NCBI GenBank assembly: GCA_903907925.1
Contig: CAIVQB010000113.1
Location: forward strand, 1-64,000
Source: an uncultured Verrucomicrobiota bacterium
GTDB lineage: Bacteria > Verrucomicrobiota > Verrucomicrobiia > Limisphaerales > UBA9464
DNA: 64,000 nt
Reading direction: 5' to 3'
Part shown: positions 52,093 through 61,900 of the stretch, one piece after another
Layout of the letters: each line of letters begins with the position of its first letter
Position numbering within the stretch: position 1 is the first letter of the stretch
Translations under genes and position numbers: made by a program
The notes under the pieces: generated by a model
The model's input: the letters and a program-made list of their open reading frames with translations, nothing else
Database searches by the model: none
Told to the model about the DNA's origin: nothing

Positions 52093-53475
52093 TCACGAAA
52101 GAATCCCACGGACCGGCTTCGAATCCTCTTCGATAAAACGGACGGGCCGGCCGTTGAGCGTGATTTCCATCCGATGCGGATCAAGACCGAGGCGTTCAAC
52201 AATGGTCGCCTGCAGGTCGTTGACGTAGACCGGGGATTCCACCGCGCGATACCCGACGTCGTCGGTGGCGCCGTAGATCGTTCCGCCGCGGACACCCGCG
52301 CCAGCCATCCACGAAGTGAAGCCCTTGGGATTGTGATCGCGCCCGGTGGTGTTCTGCGACCACGGCGTGCGGCCGAATTCACTGGTCCACACCACCAACG
52401 TGCTGTCGAGCAGGCCGCGCTGCTTGAGGTCGCGGATCAGGCCGGCAATCGGTTGATCCGTCTGGCGACAGAGCGGCGCGTGGCTCTCGATGTCGTCGTG
52501 GGAATCCCAGGCCCCATTGCCGCCGTTGCCGGCGTGGCAGACCTGAATGAAGCGGACCCCGCGCTCGACCAATCGGCGGGCGAGCAACAGTCGCCGGCCA
52601 AATTCATCCGTCTCCTTGCCGCCGATGCCATAGAGCGAGGTGACCGATTCCGGTTCCGAACTGAAATCGACCGCTTCCGGCGCCGAAAGCTGCATCTTGG
52701 CGGCCAGCTCGTAGGAACGGACCCGCCCGGCGATCGCCGATTGCAACGCGTATTGAGCGCGGAATTCCTGGTTCAGCGTTTCCAGCGCCGCCATGCGCCG
52801 ATTCCGTTCGTCCGGGGTGGTGCCTTTCTGGGGATGCAGATCGGGAATCGGGGTGGTTCCCGGTTGGAACGGTGTGGCGGCGAACGGCGCACCCAAATAA
52901 CCGCCGCTCAATTGAACCGGCGAGGTGGGACGGCCGAGATTCACAAACCCGGGAAGATTCCGGTTTTCCGATCCGAGCGCATACGTCACCCAACTTCCAA
53001 GACTCGCATGCTCGACCACACGGTCGCGATGGCCGGTCGCCGCCTCCACCACGGCGGGGAAATGATTGGTCTCGTGACACCACATCGACCGGATGATCGC
53101 GAGTTCGTCCGCCACTCCGCCGAGATGGGGAAACCAGTCCGAAATCGGAATGCCCGACTGGCCGTGGCGGGTGAAGGTTCTGCGGCAGGGAATCACCGGC
53201 CGTTTCATCTCGGCCATGTTGTCCCCGAACCCGATGGCATCGATCAGGCGTCCGGCCCACTTGTTGTCCTTGGGATCGAAGGTGTCGATGTGGCTGACGC
53301 CGCCGCACATGAACAGAAAGATCACCGAACGGGCGCGGGCGGGCAGCAGCGGGAGACCTTGAAGCCCTTGGAAGGGACGATCCTCGGCGAGCAGCGAACC
53401 CATGGCCGTTCCCAGGAAACCGCCCGCGGTGCGGAAAAGGAACTGGCGTCGATTGAAGGAGGCTTCAGCGGACAT
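52093..53475 (-). CDS. DUF1501 protein with Tat-type signal
   Basis: A 460-aa exported protein. An N-terminal twin-arginine-like signal FNRRQFLFRTAGGFLGTAMG at residues 7-26 precedes a sulfatase-like alkaline-phosphatase-superfamily domain, with GVSHIDTFDPKDNKWAG, CHETNHFPAVVEAATGHRD, and VWTSEFGRTPWSQNTTGRDHNP as conserved features. DUF1501 proteins always pair with PSD1 proteins in Verrucomicrobia and Planctomycetes; a role in sulfated polysaccharide breakdown is suggested by the fold but unproven. It overlaps the PSD1 gene by 11 bases. Two metal-binding histidine/aspartate clusters appear intact. Confidence 0.9.
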   Translation of the reverse strand: MSAEASFNRRQFLFRTAGGFLGTAMGSLLAEDRPFQGLQGLPLLPARARSVIFLFMCGGVSHIDTFDPKDNKWAGRLIDAIGFGDNMAEMKRPVIPCRRTFTRHGQSGIPISDWFPHLGGVADELAIIRSMWCHETNHFPAVVEAATGHRDRVVEHASLGSWVTYALGSENRNLPGFVNLGRPTSPVQLSGGYLGAPFAATPFQPGTTPIPDLHPQKGTTPDERNRRMAALETLNQEFRAQYALQSAIAGRVRSYELAAKMQLSAPEAVDFSSEPESVTSLYGIGGKETDEFGRRLLLARRLVERGVRFIQVCHAGNGGNGAWDSHDDIESHAPLCRQTDQPIAGLIRDLKQRGLLDSTLVVWTSEFGRTPWSQNTTGRDHNPKGFTSWMAGAGVRGGTIYGATDDVGYRAVESPVYVNDLQATIVERLGLDPHRMEITLNGRPVRFIEEDSKPVRGILS

Positions 53476-55648
53476 AGACGAATTCGTCCAGATTCAGGAG
53501 CACCCAGGCCAGGGACTTGGTCGGATTCGTCTCGGACCGGATGTAGTCGCGGGCCTGCGTTCGTTCCGACTCGGTGGGCGGACGCCCGAGAGCCATGCGG
53601 TATCCGATCGAAATGGAGGCGTCGGGATCGCCGTTCGACAGCGTCTGAAGACGTTCGGCGAAGCTCTTGCTTACCGACTCGACCAATCCGCTGTTCATCA
53701 GGAACAACGCCTGCGGCGCGGTTTCCGTCTGAGTCCGACGGGTGCAAACGGTGCGGCCATCTTCCGCGTCGAAGCTTTGTAAGAAAGCGGGCATTACATT
53801 TTGAGACGCGCGATAGCCGCGTTGCAGGTAGGCAGTTCTCCGGCTCTTGCCGGCCGAAGTTTCACCTTCTGAAAACGATTTTCCGCCGACAGTGAGATCC
53901 AACGTTCCGGCGAGTTGCAGGAGGGAATCGCGAATGGGTTCGGCTTCCAATCGGCGGAGTGGGAATTGCCAGAGCTGGCGATTGTCGGGATCGATGCGGC
54001 GGTTCTCGGCGAGTGTTTCCGCAGGCCCGGACGAGGCGCGTCGATAGGTCTCCGAAGTGACGATGAGATGGTGGAGCCACTTCATGCTGTAGTTCCGCGC
54101 GATGAATTCCGAGGCGAGCCAGTCCAACAATTGTGGATGCACCGGCTTGCCACCCAACGCCCCGAAATCTCCGGGCGAACCGTGCAGGCCGCTGCCGAAG
54201 TGCCATTGCCAGATGCGATGAACGGCCACCCGGGCGAACAGTGGATTCTCCGGGGCGGTCAACCAATCGCCGAACGTTTCGCGGCGACCTTCGCGAAACT
54301 CGGGCTTGCGGGTGTTGAACGGAAAACCAGGCGCGACTTCTTGACTGAGCTTGGGCCGGGCGGGATCGCCGGTGGTCAGGACGTAGCTCTTTTCGGTGAG
54401 CCGTTTTGGATCTTCCTCGACCGTCCAGAAGGTGGGCAATGCCGGCGGTGCCTTGAGGCCGGCGAGTTCCTTCAGGTAGGCGTCGTATTTCGGAATCTCT
54501 GCCGCGGGCATGACCTTTTTGATCTTGCCCGGATCAATGCGGAGGATGGGATGGTAGTCGTCGGCGACCTTTTGTTCCGCGGCGGACCGTTCCCGCTCGG
54601 GTTTCCGAATGGCCACCTGCGCGTCGGGCGGTAGCGCGGACAATCGTTCTTCGTACAGACGGTTGTGATAGGGCGCGATGAACGTCCGCATTGCCTCGAC
54701 GACCGTCTTTACCTTGGCGTCGTGTTCGGCCCGGGCGCGGCCGTTGGCGAAGACCTCGGCGGCCGTGGCCAGGCTGACGGGTCGGAGAACCAGCGGATCG
54801 AATAGCGCCTTCATGGCGTAGAAATCCGACTGCAGGATGGGATCGAAGAAATGATCGTGGCAACGGGCGCAGCCCACGGTCATCCCCATGAAGGCGGTTG
54901 AAATCGTCTCGACGGCGGAGAAGGCGAGCTGGTGGTCGGCGTTTTCCCGCGAGGCGGCACCGCGGGCGAGAAAGCCGAGGGCGAAAAGATCCTCGGGATG
55001 CGGTTCCACCCGGGTGAGATGGCCTTCCGGCGAAATGGTTTTCCGGTGAGCCGCACGGTTCCCGGAAATCTGCGCCCGGACAAACTCATCGTACGGCAGG
55101 TCCTGCTGAATGGCGTTGATGACCCAATCACGCCAAAGATGGATGCCCGGTGCGGCGGGCATGTTTTCATCGATGTCGGAATAGCGGAGTACATCGAGCC
55201 AGTGACGGCCGTAGCGGACCCCATGTTGTTCGCTGGAGAGCAGGCGGTTCACCACGCGTTCGCGGGCTTCGGCGGAGGGATCGGCGAGGAAGGCGTCCTG
55301 TTCCTCCAAGGTCGGAGCCAGTCCGGTCAGATCCAGGGTCACGCGCCTCAACCACACTGCCGGATCGGCGTCACCCAGAACTGAGAGCCCCGCCGTGCGA
55401 CACGAAGCGGCGATGAAGGCGTCAATCGGATTGGTGGAGGTGGTAGCGCCTTCTGGAATCGCCGGCCTGCGCACCGGTTGGAGCGACCAGATATCCTCCG
55501 GCTTGGGAATGTTTCGCGTCGCGGCGAAACTGTTCCATCGCGGCAAGGCGAAGAGAAGGAGCAGGGGAATCCAACGCGTCCAGGGTCCGGCCTTCCCGCC
55601 CGAGCGGACGGAAGGAGTTGCCGCGGAGGATTGGAAATCGGTCGGCAT
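53465..55648 (-). CDS. PSD1 (DUF1549/DUF1553) domain protein
   Basis: A 727-aa exported protein with a signal/anchor at about residues 26-43. The DUF1549 part begins NPIDAFIAASCRTAGLSVL, with LRRVTLDLTGLAPTLEEQDAFLAD and YGRHWLDVLRYSDID. The second half (DUF1553) has NPLFARVAVHRIWQWHFG, GLHGSPGDFGALGGKPVHPQ, and LFLMNSGLVESVSKSFAERL. GCARCHDHFFDPI contains a CxxCH haem-binding motif, so a c-type haem may be bound inside the domain. The N-terminal cytochrome (PSCyt1) that many relatives carry is absent. Overlap with the DUF1501 gene implies co-expression. Function is not established for the family. Confidence 0.9.
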   Translation of the reverse strand: MPTDFQSSAATPSVRSGGKAGPWTRWIPLLLLFALPRWNSFAATRNIPKPEDIWSLQPVRRPAIPEGATTSTNPIDAFIAASCRTAGLSVLGDADPAVWLRRVTLDLTGLAPTLEEQDAFLADPSAEARERVVNRLLSSEQHGVRYGRHWLDVLRYSDIDENMPAAPGIHLWRDWVINAIQQDLPYDEFVRAQISGNRAAHRKTISPEGHLTRVEPHPEDLFALGFLARGAASRENADHQLAFSAVETISTAFMGMTVGCARCHDHFFDPILQSDFYAMKALFDPLVLRPVSLATAAEVFANGRARAEHDAKVKTVVEAMRTFIAPYHNRLYEERLSALPPDAQVAIRKPERERSAAEQKVADDYHPILRIDPGKIKKVMPAAEIPKYDAYLKELAGLKAPPALPTFWTVEEDPKRLTEKSYVLTTGDPARPKLSQEVAPGFPFNTRKPEFREGRRETFGDWLTAPENPLFARVAVHRIWQWHFGSGLHGSPGDFGALGGKPVHPQLLDWLASEFIARNYSMKWLHHLIVTSETYRRASSGPAETLAENRRIDPDNRQLWQFPLRRLEAEPIRDSLLQLAGTLDLTVGGKSFSEGETSAGKSRRTAYLQRGYRASQNVMPAFLQSFDAEDGRTVCTRRTQTETAPQALFLMNSGLVESVSKSFAERLQTLSNGDPDASISIGYRMALGRPPTESERTQARDYIRSETNPTKSLAWVLLNLDEFVYVR

Positions 55649-56109
55649 GGAGACTGTCCCTCCAAGGCATCACAAGGATACCCGGGCTGCAAGCGCGCGT
55701 TCCGGGTTCGACGATTCGGATGGCCGGAATTCAAATACTGAGATTGCCGCGTCACCCGCTTCAAGTGCGCGCGCCAGCGTCGTGGACCGCGCGCGGCGGA
55801 GCCGCCGCTTTGCGGGACGGGCGCAAACTTCAGCCGGGCGTGGTGAATGGATCCGCGGCCTGCGAACCGGAGTCCCGCGCCACAGCGGTGTCGGCGCTTC
55901 GCTTTGCCACCGCAGTCCATAGGAAGCGGTGCGTGTGCCGTGTGGAGTGCGGCGGGAAGCGCAGCGCCACGCCGCTATGGACCGGTGGCGCGGATGCAGC
56001 GCGATGAACTGGAACGATGTGCCGGGCGTACGGTGAGGGGGGATGCCATTCCACGCGCGGGATTGCCGCTCCCCGGAATTTCCCCTCCCTGCGACCCAAG
56101 CTTTTCGGA
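55649..56109. other. Gap between PSD1 gene and tRNA-Ala with a repeat-like inverted element
   Basis: No gene is supported here; open frames run through the tRNA and are rejected. The inverted arms at 55880-55920 and 55943-55980 are the only clear structure, together with a purine-rich region around 55960. Sequence phrases around CGGAGCCGCCGCTTT resemble dispersed repeats seen in verrucomicrobial genomes. Confidence 0.6.
55880..55980. repeat. Imperfect inverted repeat, GCGG-rich
   Basis: Arm 1 (55880-55920) and arm 2 (55943-55980) are near reverse complements: CCACAGCGGTGT against CCATAGCGGCGT, then CGCTTCGCTT against CGCTGCGCTT. They are separated by 22 bases and would give a long imperfect stem. 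The style is that of palindromic dispersed elements. No target site duplication was found. Confidence 0.6.
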
Positions 56110-56185
56110 TGGTGGAGCCGACAGGATTCGAACCTGCGACCCCCACAATGCCATTGTGGTGCTCTACCAACTGAGCTACGACCCC
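56110..56185 (-). tRNA. tRNA-Ala (anticodon GGC)
   Basis: A 76-nt cloverleaf on the minus strand, 5' end at 56185. Acceptor GGGGTCG pairs with CGGCTCC (two G-T wobbles), the D-arm is GCTCAGTTGGTAGAGC, the anticodon stem CCACA/TGTGG encloses ATGGCAT with anticodon GGC, and the T-arm is GCAGGTTCGAATCCTGT. CCA is encoded. It reads GCC (and GCU) alanine codons. Confidence 0.96.
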
Positions 56186-56228
56186 ACAGCCGAAAGCGGG
56201 CGAGACGTTAGGAATTTACCGGCTCGTG

Positions 56229-56684
56229 TCAAAGGCTTTTCCCTCTTTGGACGACGAATTCCTCCGCCCCGGATAATTTCAAAAGGATCTCACGGTCGGC
56301 CGGCGGGAATTCATGGGCCGCCAGCTCGGTCGCCGTCACCCATTTGAGATCGGAACAGCCGATGGCCTGCGGTGTGCCGCTCAGCCAGCGACAAACGAAA
56401 AATCGGAGGTGCACGATTTTCTCCGGATAGGCGTGGGTGACTTCCGAAAAGAGTCGGCCGACTTCGACCTCGATCGCGAGTTCCTCCTGCAGTTCACGCT
56501 GGAGACAGGATTCCCAACTCTCACCGGGTTCCCGCTTGCCCCCGGGAAACTCCCAGCAACCCGCGAGGTGCGATCCAGGCGGTCGACGGGTGATGAGCAG
56601 CCGGCCGTCGTGAAAAACAAGTCCTGCGGCCACGGGGACCGTCCGGATCGAATCGGTGGCGGCATTGGAGGTTTCGGAGCTCAT
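56229..56684 (-). CDS. mutT: NUDIX hydrolase, MutT-like
   Basis: A 151-aa cytoplasmic hydrolase. The Nudix box GGKREPGESWESCLQRELQE (residues 48-67) continues with EELAIEV and has the full metal-binding set. CWEFPGGKREPGES follows MutT rather than other Nudix families, and FFVCRWLSGTPQAIG supports the 8-oxo-dGTP-type fold. Its role is probably sanitising oxidised dGTP, but other nucleotides are possible. It is 40 bases from the tRNA and downstream of ugd on the same strand. Confidence 0.9.
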   Translation of the reverse strand: MSSETSNAATDSIRTVPVAAGLVFHDGRLLITRRPPGSHLAGCWEFPGGKREPGESWESCLQRELQEELAIEVEVGRLFSEVTHAYPEKIVHLRFFVCRWLSGTPQAIGCSDLKWVTATELAAHEFPPADREILLKLSGAEEFVVQRGKSL

Positions 56685-56737
56685 GCCGTCTGCTCAGCAG
56701 AACAACTCGCGATCGAGTGAAGGAATAAACCGGGAAA

Positions 56738-58036
56738 TCAGCGACCGACGCTCTGGTAGATGAAGCCCAGCCGCTTCATTTCCACCGGATCAAAGAGATT
56801 GCGTCCGTCGAACAGGATCGGCGTGGTCATCGAGGCCCGGGTGCGGACGAGATCGAGCTGGGTGAATTGCGGCCATTCGGTGGCGATCACCAGCGCGTCG
56901 CAACCTTCCGCGACGGCATCCATGTCCATCACGTACGTCGTTCCGGAACCTTCGGGCAGCACGGCGCGGGCCTTGTCCATGGCCTGGGGATCGTACACCC
57001 GCAGGCTCGCGCCCTCGCGCAGGAGGCGGTGACAGAGGTCGATGGCCGGCGAGGATCGGACGTCGTCGGTGTTCTGTTTGAAAGCGAGGCCGAGGATGCC
57101 GATTTTCTTTTCTTTCAACACCCAGAGCGTGTCCTGGATTTTTTTGACGAACCGCGCCATCTGGTCGGCGTTGATCTGCTGCACCTCGCGCAACAGCCGG
57201 AATTCGTAGCCCAATTGGGCGGAGATGTTGATGAACGCCGAGAGATCCTTGGGGAAACAGGATCCGCCAAAGCCCAACCCGGCCTGCAGGAAGCGCGGAC
57301 CGATCCGCGAGTCGAGACCCATGCCGCGGGTCACTTCCTGGACGTTGGCACCGGCCGCCTCGCAGATGACGGCGAGGGCGTTGGCATAGGAGATCTTCAG
57401 CGCGAGAAAGGAATTGGCCGCGTGCTTGATCAACTCCGCCGAGTTGGTGTCGGTGACGATGATCGGTGCGCCAAACGGGGCGTAGATTTCCTTCATCGCG
57501 GCGACGGGCCGCTGGCTGCTGACCCCGATCACCACGCGATCCGGCTTCATCAGGTCTTCCACCGCGAATCCCTCGCGCAGGAATTCGGGATTGCTGACCA
57601 CGTCGAAGGCCACGCCGCTGCGGCAATAGCGCTTGATCGTCTCGGCGACTTTTTCACCGGTCTTCACCGGCACCGTGCTCTTGTCGACGATGATGCGATA
57701 GGAGTCGAGCGACGACGCGATCTCGCGGGCGACCGACTCGATGAAACTCATGTCGACCGCGCCGTCCGGAAGCGGCGGGGTCGGAACGGCGATGAAAATC
57801 ACCTGGGAACGGGCGATGCCCTCCGCGGTGGACGGGGTAAAGGACAAGCGTCCGGCGGCGACATTGCGTCGCACCAAATCTTCCAGCCCGGGTTCAAAGA
57901 TCGGAATGCCGCCCGACTGGAGGAGGGCCACTTTCGAAGCGTCGGCGTCCACGCAGGTGACCGTGTGGCCGACTTCGGCGAAACACGCCCCGGTGACAAG
58001 GCCGACGTATCCGGTCCCGATGATCGCGATGGTCAT
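56738..58036 (-). CDS. ugd: UDP-glucose 6-dehydrogenase
   Basis: A 432-aa cytoplasmic enzyme that oxidises UDP-glucose to UDP-glucuronate with two NAD+, supplying capsule and lipopolysaccharide sugars. GTGYVGLVTGACFAEVGH (residues 7-24) is the Rossmann motif, Cys260 in GFGGSCFPKDL is the catalytic thiol, and KISYANALAVICEAAGANV and LGLAFKQNTDDVRSSPAI are conserved. It lies downstream of the TPR-protein gene in the same direction (57-base gap) and upstream of mutT. Confidence 0.96.
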   Translation of the reverse strand: MTIAIIGTGYVGLVTGACFAEVGHTVTCVDADASKVALLQSGGIPIFEPGLEDLVRRNVAAGRLSFTPSTAEGIARSQVIFIAVPTPPLPDGAVDMSFIESVAREIASSLDSYRIIVDKSTVPVKTGEKVAETIKRYCRSGVAFDVVSNPEFLREGFAVEDLMKPDRVVIGVSSQRPVAAMKEIYAPFGAPIIVTDTNSAELIKHAANSFLALKISYANALAVICEAAGANVQEVTRGMGLDSRIGPRFLQAGLGFGGSCFPKDLSAFINISAQLGYEFRLLREVQQINADQMARFVKKIQDTLWVLKEKKIGILGLAFKQNTDDVRSSPAIDLCHRLLREGASLRVYDPQAMDKARAVLPEGSGTTYVMDMDAVAEGCDALVIATEWPQFTQLDLVRTRASMTTPILFDGRNLFDPVEMKRLGFIYQSVGR

Positions 58037-58093
58037 TGGATTCAGAATCCTGCGCTGCGGAGGAGGCCGCGGAACTCCCGGGTTTTCTGGCTT

Positions 58094-58816
58094 CTATTTC
58101 GCCGGAGCTGCCGGGAAGGACGGTGCCTTCATCGCATTGGTGGCGGCCGGCTTGACGAGTTCCGGATGCTTTTGAAGCAACTGGGTGCGGGCCTGGAAGG
58201 CGGACTGAACCGCCATCCCGGAAATCGGATCGCGGGCTACCTCTTCGTAGAGTGCGAGGGCCTGGGCCGGTTGACCGGCCGCTTCATGCAATCGCGCCTT
58301 GGCGAGACGGGCGCGGTTGGCTGAGACGTCGCCGGGGAATTCCGCAATCACCCGCTGATAAGCGGCCAGCGCCTCCGGGGATTTGCCTTCGGCGCTCCAC
58401 GAACTGGCGACCCCGAGCAGCGCCACGGCGGCGGATGGACCGGTCGGGGCATCGGCGGCGACCTTGTCAAACAGGGCGCGTGCCTCGGCCGGCTTGCCTT
58501 CGGTGAAAAGAAGGCCGGCGGCGAGGAGATTGGCGCGTTCCGCCGCCCGGGTTCCGGCGTGCTGATGGGCAACGTCGAGGTAGGCACTGCTGGTGGGAGT
58601 GGTGCCGCCCGAAACCGCCAGCAGGGCGCGATTGCCCTCGGCTTCCGCCGCGTCCCGGCGATAACGGACGAACATCGTGACCACCACCGCCAGGATTACG
58701 GCCGTCAAAACGGCTGAAAGCATATTCTTGTTGACCTCGAACCACGTCAGGAGATCGAACTCCGGATCGTGGTTCTCGGTCGCGACGGGCGACGTGACGG
58801 AACTGGGCTGACTCAT
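58094..58816 (-). CDS. Membrane-anchored tetratricopeptide-like protein
   Basis: A 240-aa protein with one N-terminal helix (about residues 31-51, MLSAVLTAVILAVVVTMFV) after a short cytoplasmic leader, then a periplasmic or cytoplasmic solenoid with TPR-like helices: ERANLLAAGLLFTEGKPAEARALFDKV, and SPEALAAYQRVIAEFPGD, and QPAQALALYEEVARDPISG. Organisation is like YfgM, a one-helix TPR chaperone near the Sec translocon, but identity is not certain. The ATG at 58814-58816 is used. It is the first gene before ugd. Confidence 0.83.
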   Translation of the reverse strand: MSQPSSVTSPVATENHDPEFDLLTWFEVNKNMLSAVLTAVILAVVVTMFVRYRRDAAEAEGNRALLAVSGGTTPTSSAYLDVAHQHAGTRAAERANLLAAGLLFTEGKPAEARALFDKVAADAPTGPSAAVALLGVASSWSAEGKSPEALAAYQRVIAEFPGDVSANRARLAKARLHEAAGQPAQALALYEEVARDPISGMAVQSAFQARTQLLQKHPELVKPAATNAMKAPSFPAAPAK

Positions 58817-58967
58817 AATTTGGAGGCGGGATATTTCGGCGCGAGGGCCAAAAAACAAGCCCCATTTGCCGTTCGCACCTTCGGACTCGACGAAACAAGT
58901 GGACTCTCAGCGGCTGAAGTCGCCGACGACCACGGCCGATTCTCTGGTCAAAACCGTCGATTGCGGA

Positions 58968-61900
58968 TCAATTGGGGCGGACACGGTAAAAGAGGATTTT
59001 GTCGGACGACGCGGGCAACGGCACCACGATGTCGGTATCCAATCCGGCACCGGTGACGGTGGTGATCGGTTTCCAGACGCCGTTCAGTGCGTTGACAGAT
59101 TCTATGCTGTGGGTCCGGCCTTTTTCACCCCGGAACGTGAATTTGAAAACCGCCCCGTTGAAAGTCAGCGCGGCGGTCGGGGTCACCGTGGACTTGGACT
59201 TGATGGTGAAGGTCTGGCTGGCCTGGCCGGCTTGGAAAATCGCGGAACCTGCCTGCTTCGCCAGGACCACCACTGTTCCCGCGGATCCGAGGACCAATTG
59301 ATCGACACCGCTGAGGGTCGCCGGTCCGCTGGTGACGGAGTAGGTGATCGGCTGGCCCGAGCTCGCGGTCGCGCTGAGCTTGATGGCCGGATCGCCTTCC
59401 GTCGCGTCGGGGATGGGAGCAAAGGTGACGGTCTGGCTGGCCTTGCTGACCGTAAACGTCCGGGTGATCGTCGATGAGCCGAGATAATTCGCGTTCCCGG
59501 GTTGCTGGGCGGACACCGTGACCTCGCCGACCCCGGTGGTTTGCAGGACCACGGTATTGCCCTGGAGCGAGGCCGGACCGCTGAACGTGAAGGTGATCGG
59601 CAATTTGCTGCTGGCGCTCGCGACCAGCGGAATGGGCGCAGTGGTCCACGGAATGCTGGCTAGGGAATCGAAGGTGATCGACTGCGAAGCCTTGGCGGTG
59701 GTCAGGGATTTCGATTCGGTGGCTGCCGCGAAAATCGGGCTGACCGTCTGGTTGGCGGTGAGGGTGGCCGGACCGGCTCCCAGAATCGTCACCGTGGATC
59801 CAACGACGGATACGGTCGGGCTCGTGGAGCTCAAGGTGACCGGAAGTCCGGAGCTGGACGTGACGTTGACGTTGAACGGTGCGTCGCCGTAGGTCGGGTT
59901 CGGAAGGGCGGACCAGGTGAAGGTCGGTGTCGCCTTGGTGACCGTCAGCGTCCGGACAATTGTCGAGGACGCGAGATAGTTGCCGTTTCCGGGTTGTTGG
60001 GCGGTCACGGTGACCTCACCGACGCCAGTCGTCGCGAGGATCAGAGTATTGCCCTGCACTTGGGCCGGGCCGGTGACCGTGAACGTGATTGGCAATTTGC
60101 TGCTGGCGCTCGCCACGAGCGGGATCGGCGTGGATTTCCAGGCGGTTCCCGCGAGGGCGTCAAAGGTGATCGTTTGGGATGCCTTGGCGATGGTGAACGT
60201 CTTGGATTCGGTAACGGAGTTGAACAGGTCGCTGACCGCCTGAGTGGCGGTGATTGTGGCTGCGCCGGCTCCGAGGACCGTTACCGTGGATCCGGCGATG
60301 GAGATGTTCGCGCTACCCGAACTGAGCGTCACCGGCAAACCGGAACTGGAAGTCACGGTGACTTTGAACGGTGAATCGCCGTAGGTCGGCGAAGGCAGGG
60401 CCGACCAGGTCAGGCTGGGTATAGCCCGGGTCACGGTGATCGATTTGTTGGCGTCCGCGGGCAGGAATTCGGTGTTTCCTGCCTGGTGGGTGGACAACAG
60501 AACGCCGCCCACGCCGGTCGCAGTCAACTGATCTCCGACGAGTTTCGCCGGCCCGGAAGCGACCGCGAGCGTGACCGGCAAACCACTGCTGGAGGTGGCC
60601 GATACGCTCCGGGTGTCGCCATAGGCCATCGTGGACGGGGCGTTGATGGTGATGGTCTGCGGAACGAGCACGCCCAAAGTGAAAAAATCGCTGGGAGTGG
60701 TGCCGCCTGGATTGGAGACCAACAGTTGGTATCTGCCGCGGCTCGCCGGGGCGAGTTTGCTCAGGGTCAGGGTCGCCGTGTTCGCTCCACTGACCGTCGT
60801 GCTGTTCGGCAGATTGACGCCGTCCTTCTGCCATTGGTAGGAGAGCTGACTCCCGGTGGCGACGACCGAAAGGGTCACGGTATCCCCTTGATTCTTTACA
60901 ATGTTGGCCGCGGGTTCACTGGTGATTTGTGCCAGCGGAACACCGGTCGCGAGCGAGAAACTCTTGAAATTGTTAAGACCGACCGGCGGGGTGATGTCGC
61001 CGCCCAATGGACCGATCACCACGTCCTCGCTCCCGCGTTTCTTGGCGGTGTCGAACGACGAGCCGGTGCTGGAATCCCAGGCCCGGATCGTCACGGTGAC
61101 GGTGTTACCCTGCGACGTTCCAGGAACGGTCACCGTTCCAAGGGCGAACACGCCATCCTCAACCAGCACGCCTGATTTGATCACTGCCCCCTGATACACG
61201 ATGTCGATGGATCCCACCGCCGCAGGCAGGGCCGCTCCGGCCTCATTGAGGATGTAACGCCGGTCGGTTCCGATCAGGTTTTTGGCGGAGAAGGTTCCGC
61301 CCGTGACGGGAGGCGTGCCCGTCAGTTGGAACGAGACAAAATTGGAGAGCGTCGCCGGCGGCGTGATGTCTCCACCGAGGGGTCCGACGGTCAAGGTCTC
61401 CGATCCGTGAACCGTGGCCAGATCGTAGGTGGAACCGGTGGTGGTATCCCAGGCGCGGACCGTGAGGGTGATCGTCGCACCCGCCACGGTGCCCGGGACA
61501 TTGACCGAGCCGAGCGCAAAGATGCCGTCCTCCGCCAGTCCACCCGAGGCGATCACCGCATTGTTGTACACGATGTCAACGGCTCCCGATGCGGTGGCGA
61601 GGGGTTTGCCGGAGGTGTCGAGGATGTAGCGTTTGTCGGTTCCGATCAGATTCTTCGCGGAGAACGAGCCCACGTGGGCCACGACCGGTCCGGTGAGTTG
61701 GAACGAAGCGAAGTTGGAGAGCGCCACAGGTGGGGAGATGTCGCCGCCGAGGGGACCGACGGTCAGCGTTTCCGATCCGTGAACGGTCGCCAGGCTGTAG
61801 GTGGCGCCGGTGGTGGTGTCCCAGGCGCGAATGGTGATCGACACCGACCCGCCGGCGACGGTGCCGGGGATGTTGACCGAGCCGAAGGCGAAGATGCCGT

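Noticed and set aside
55847-56347. Open frames across the tRNA-Ala region
   Set aside because: They read through the tRNA and the mutT 3' end, have no domain, and the tRNA fold is clear.
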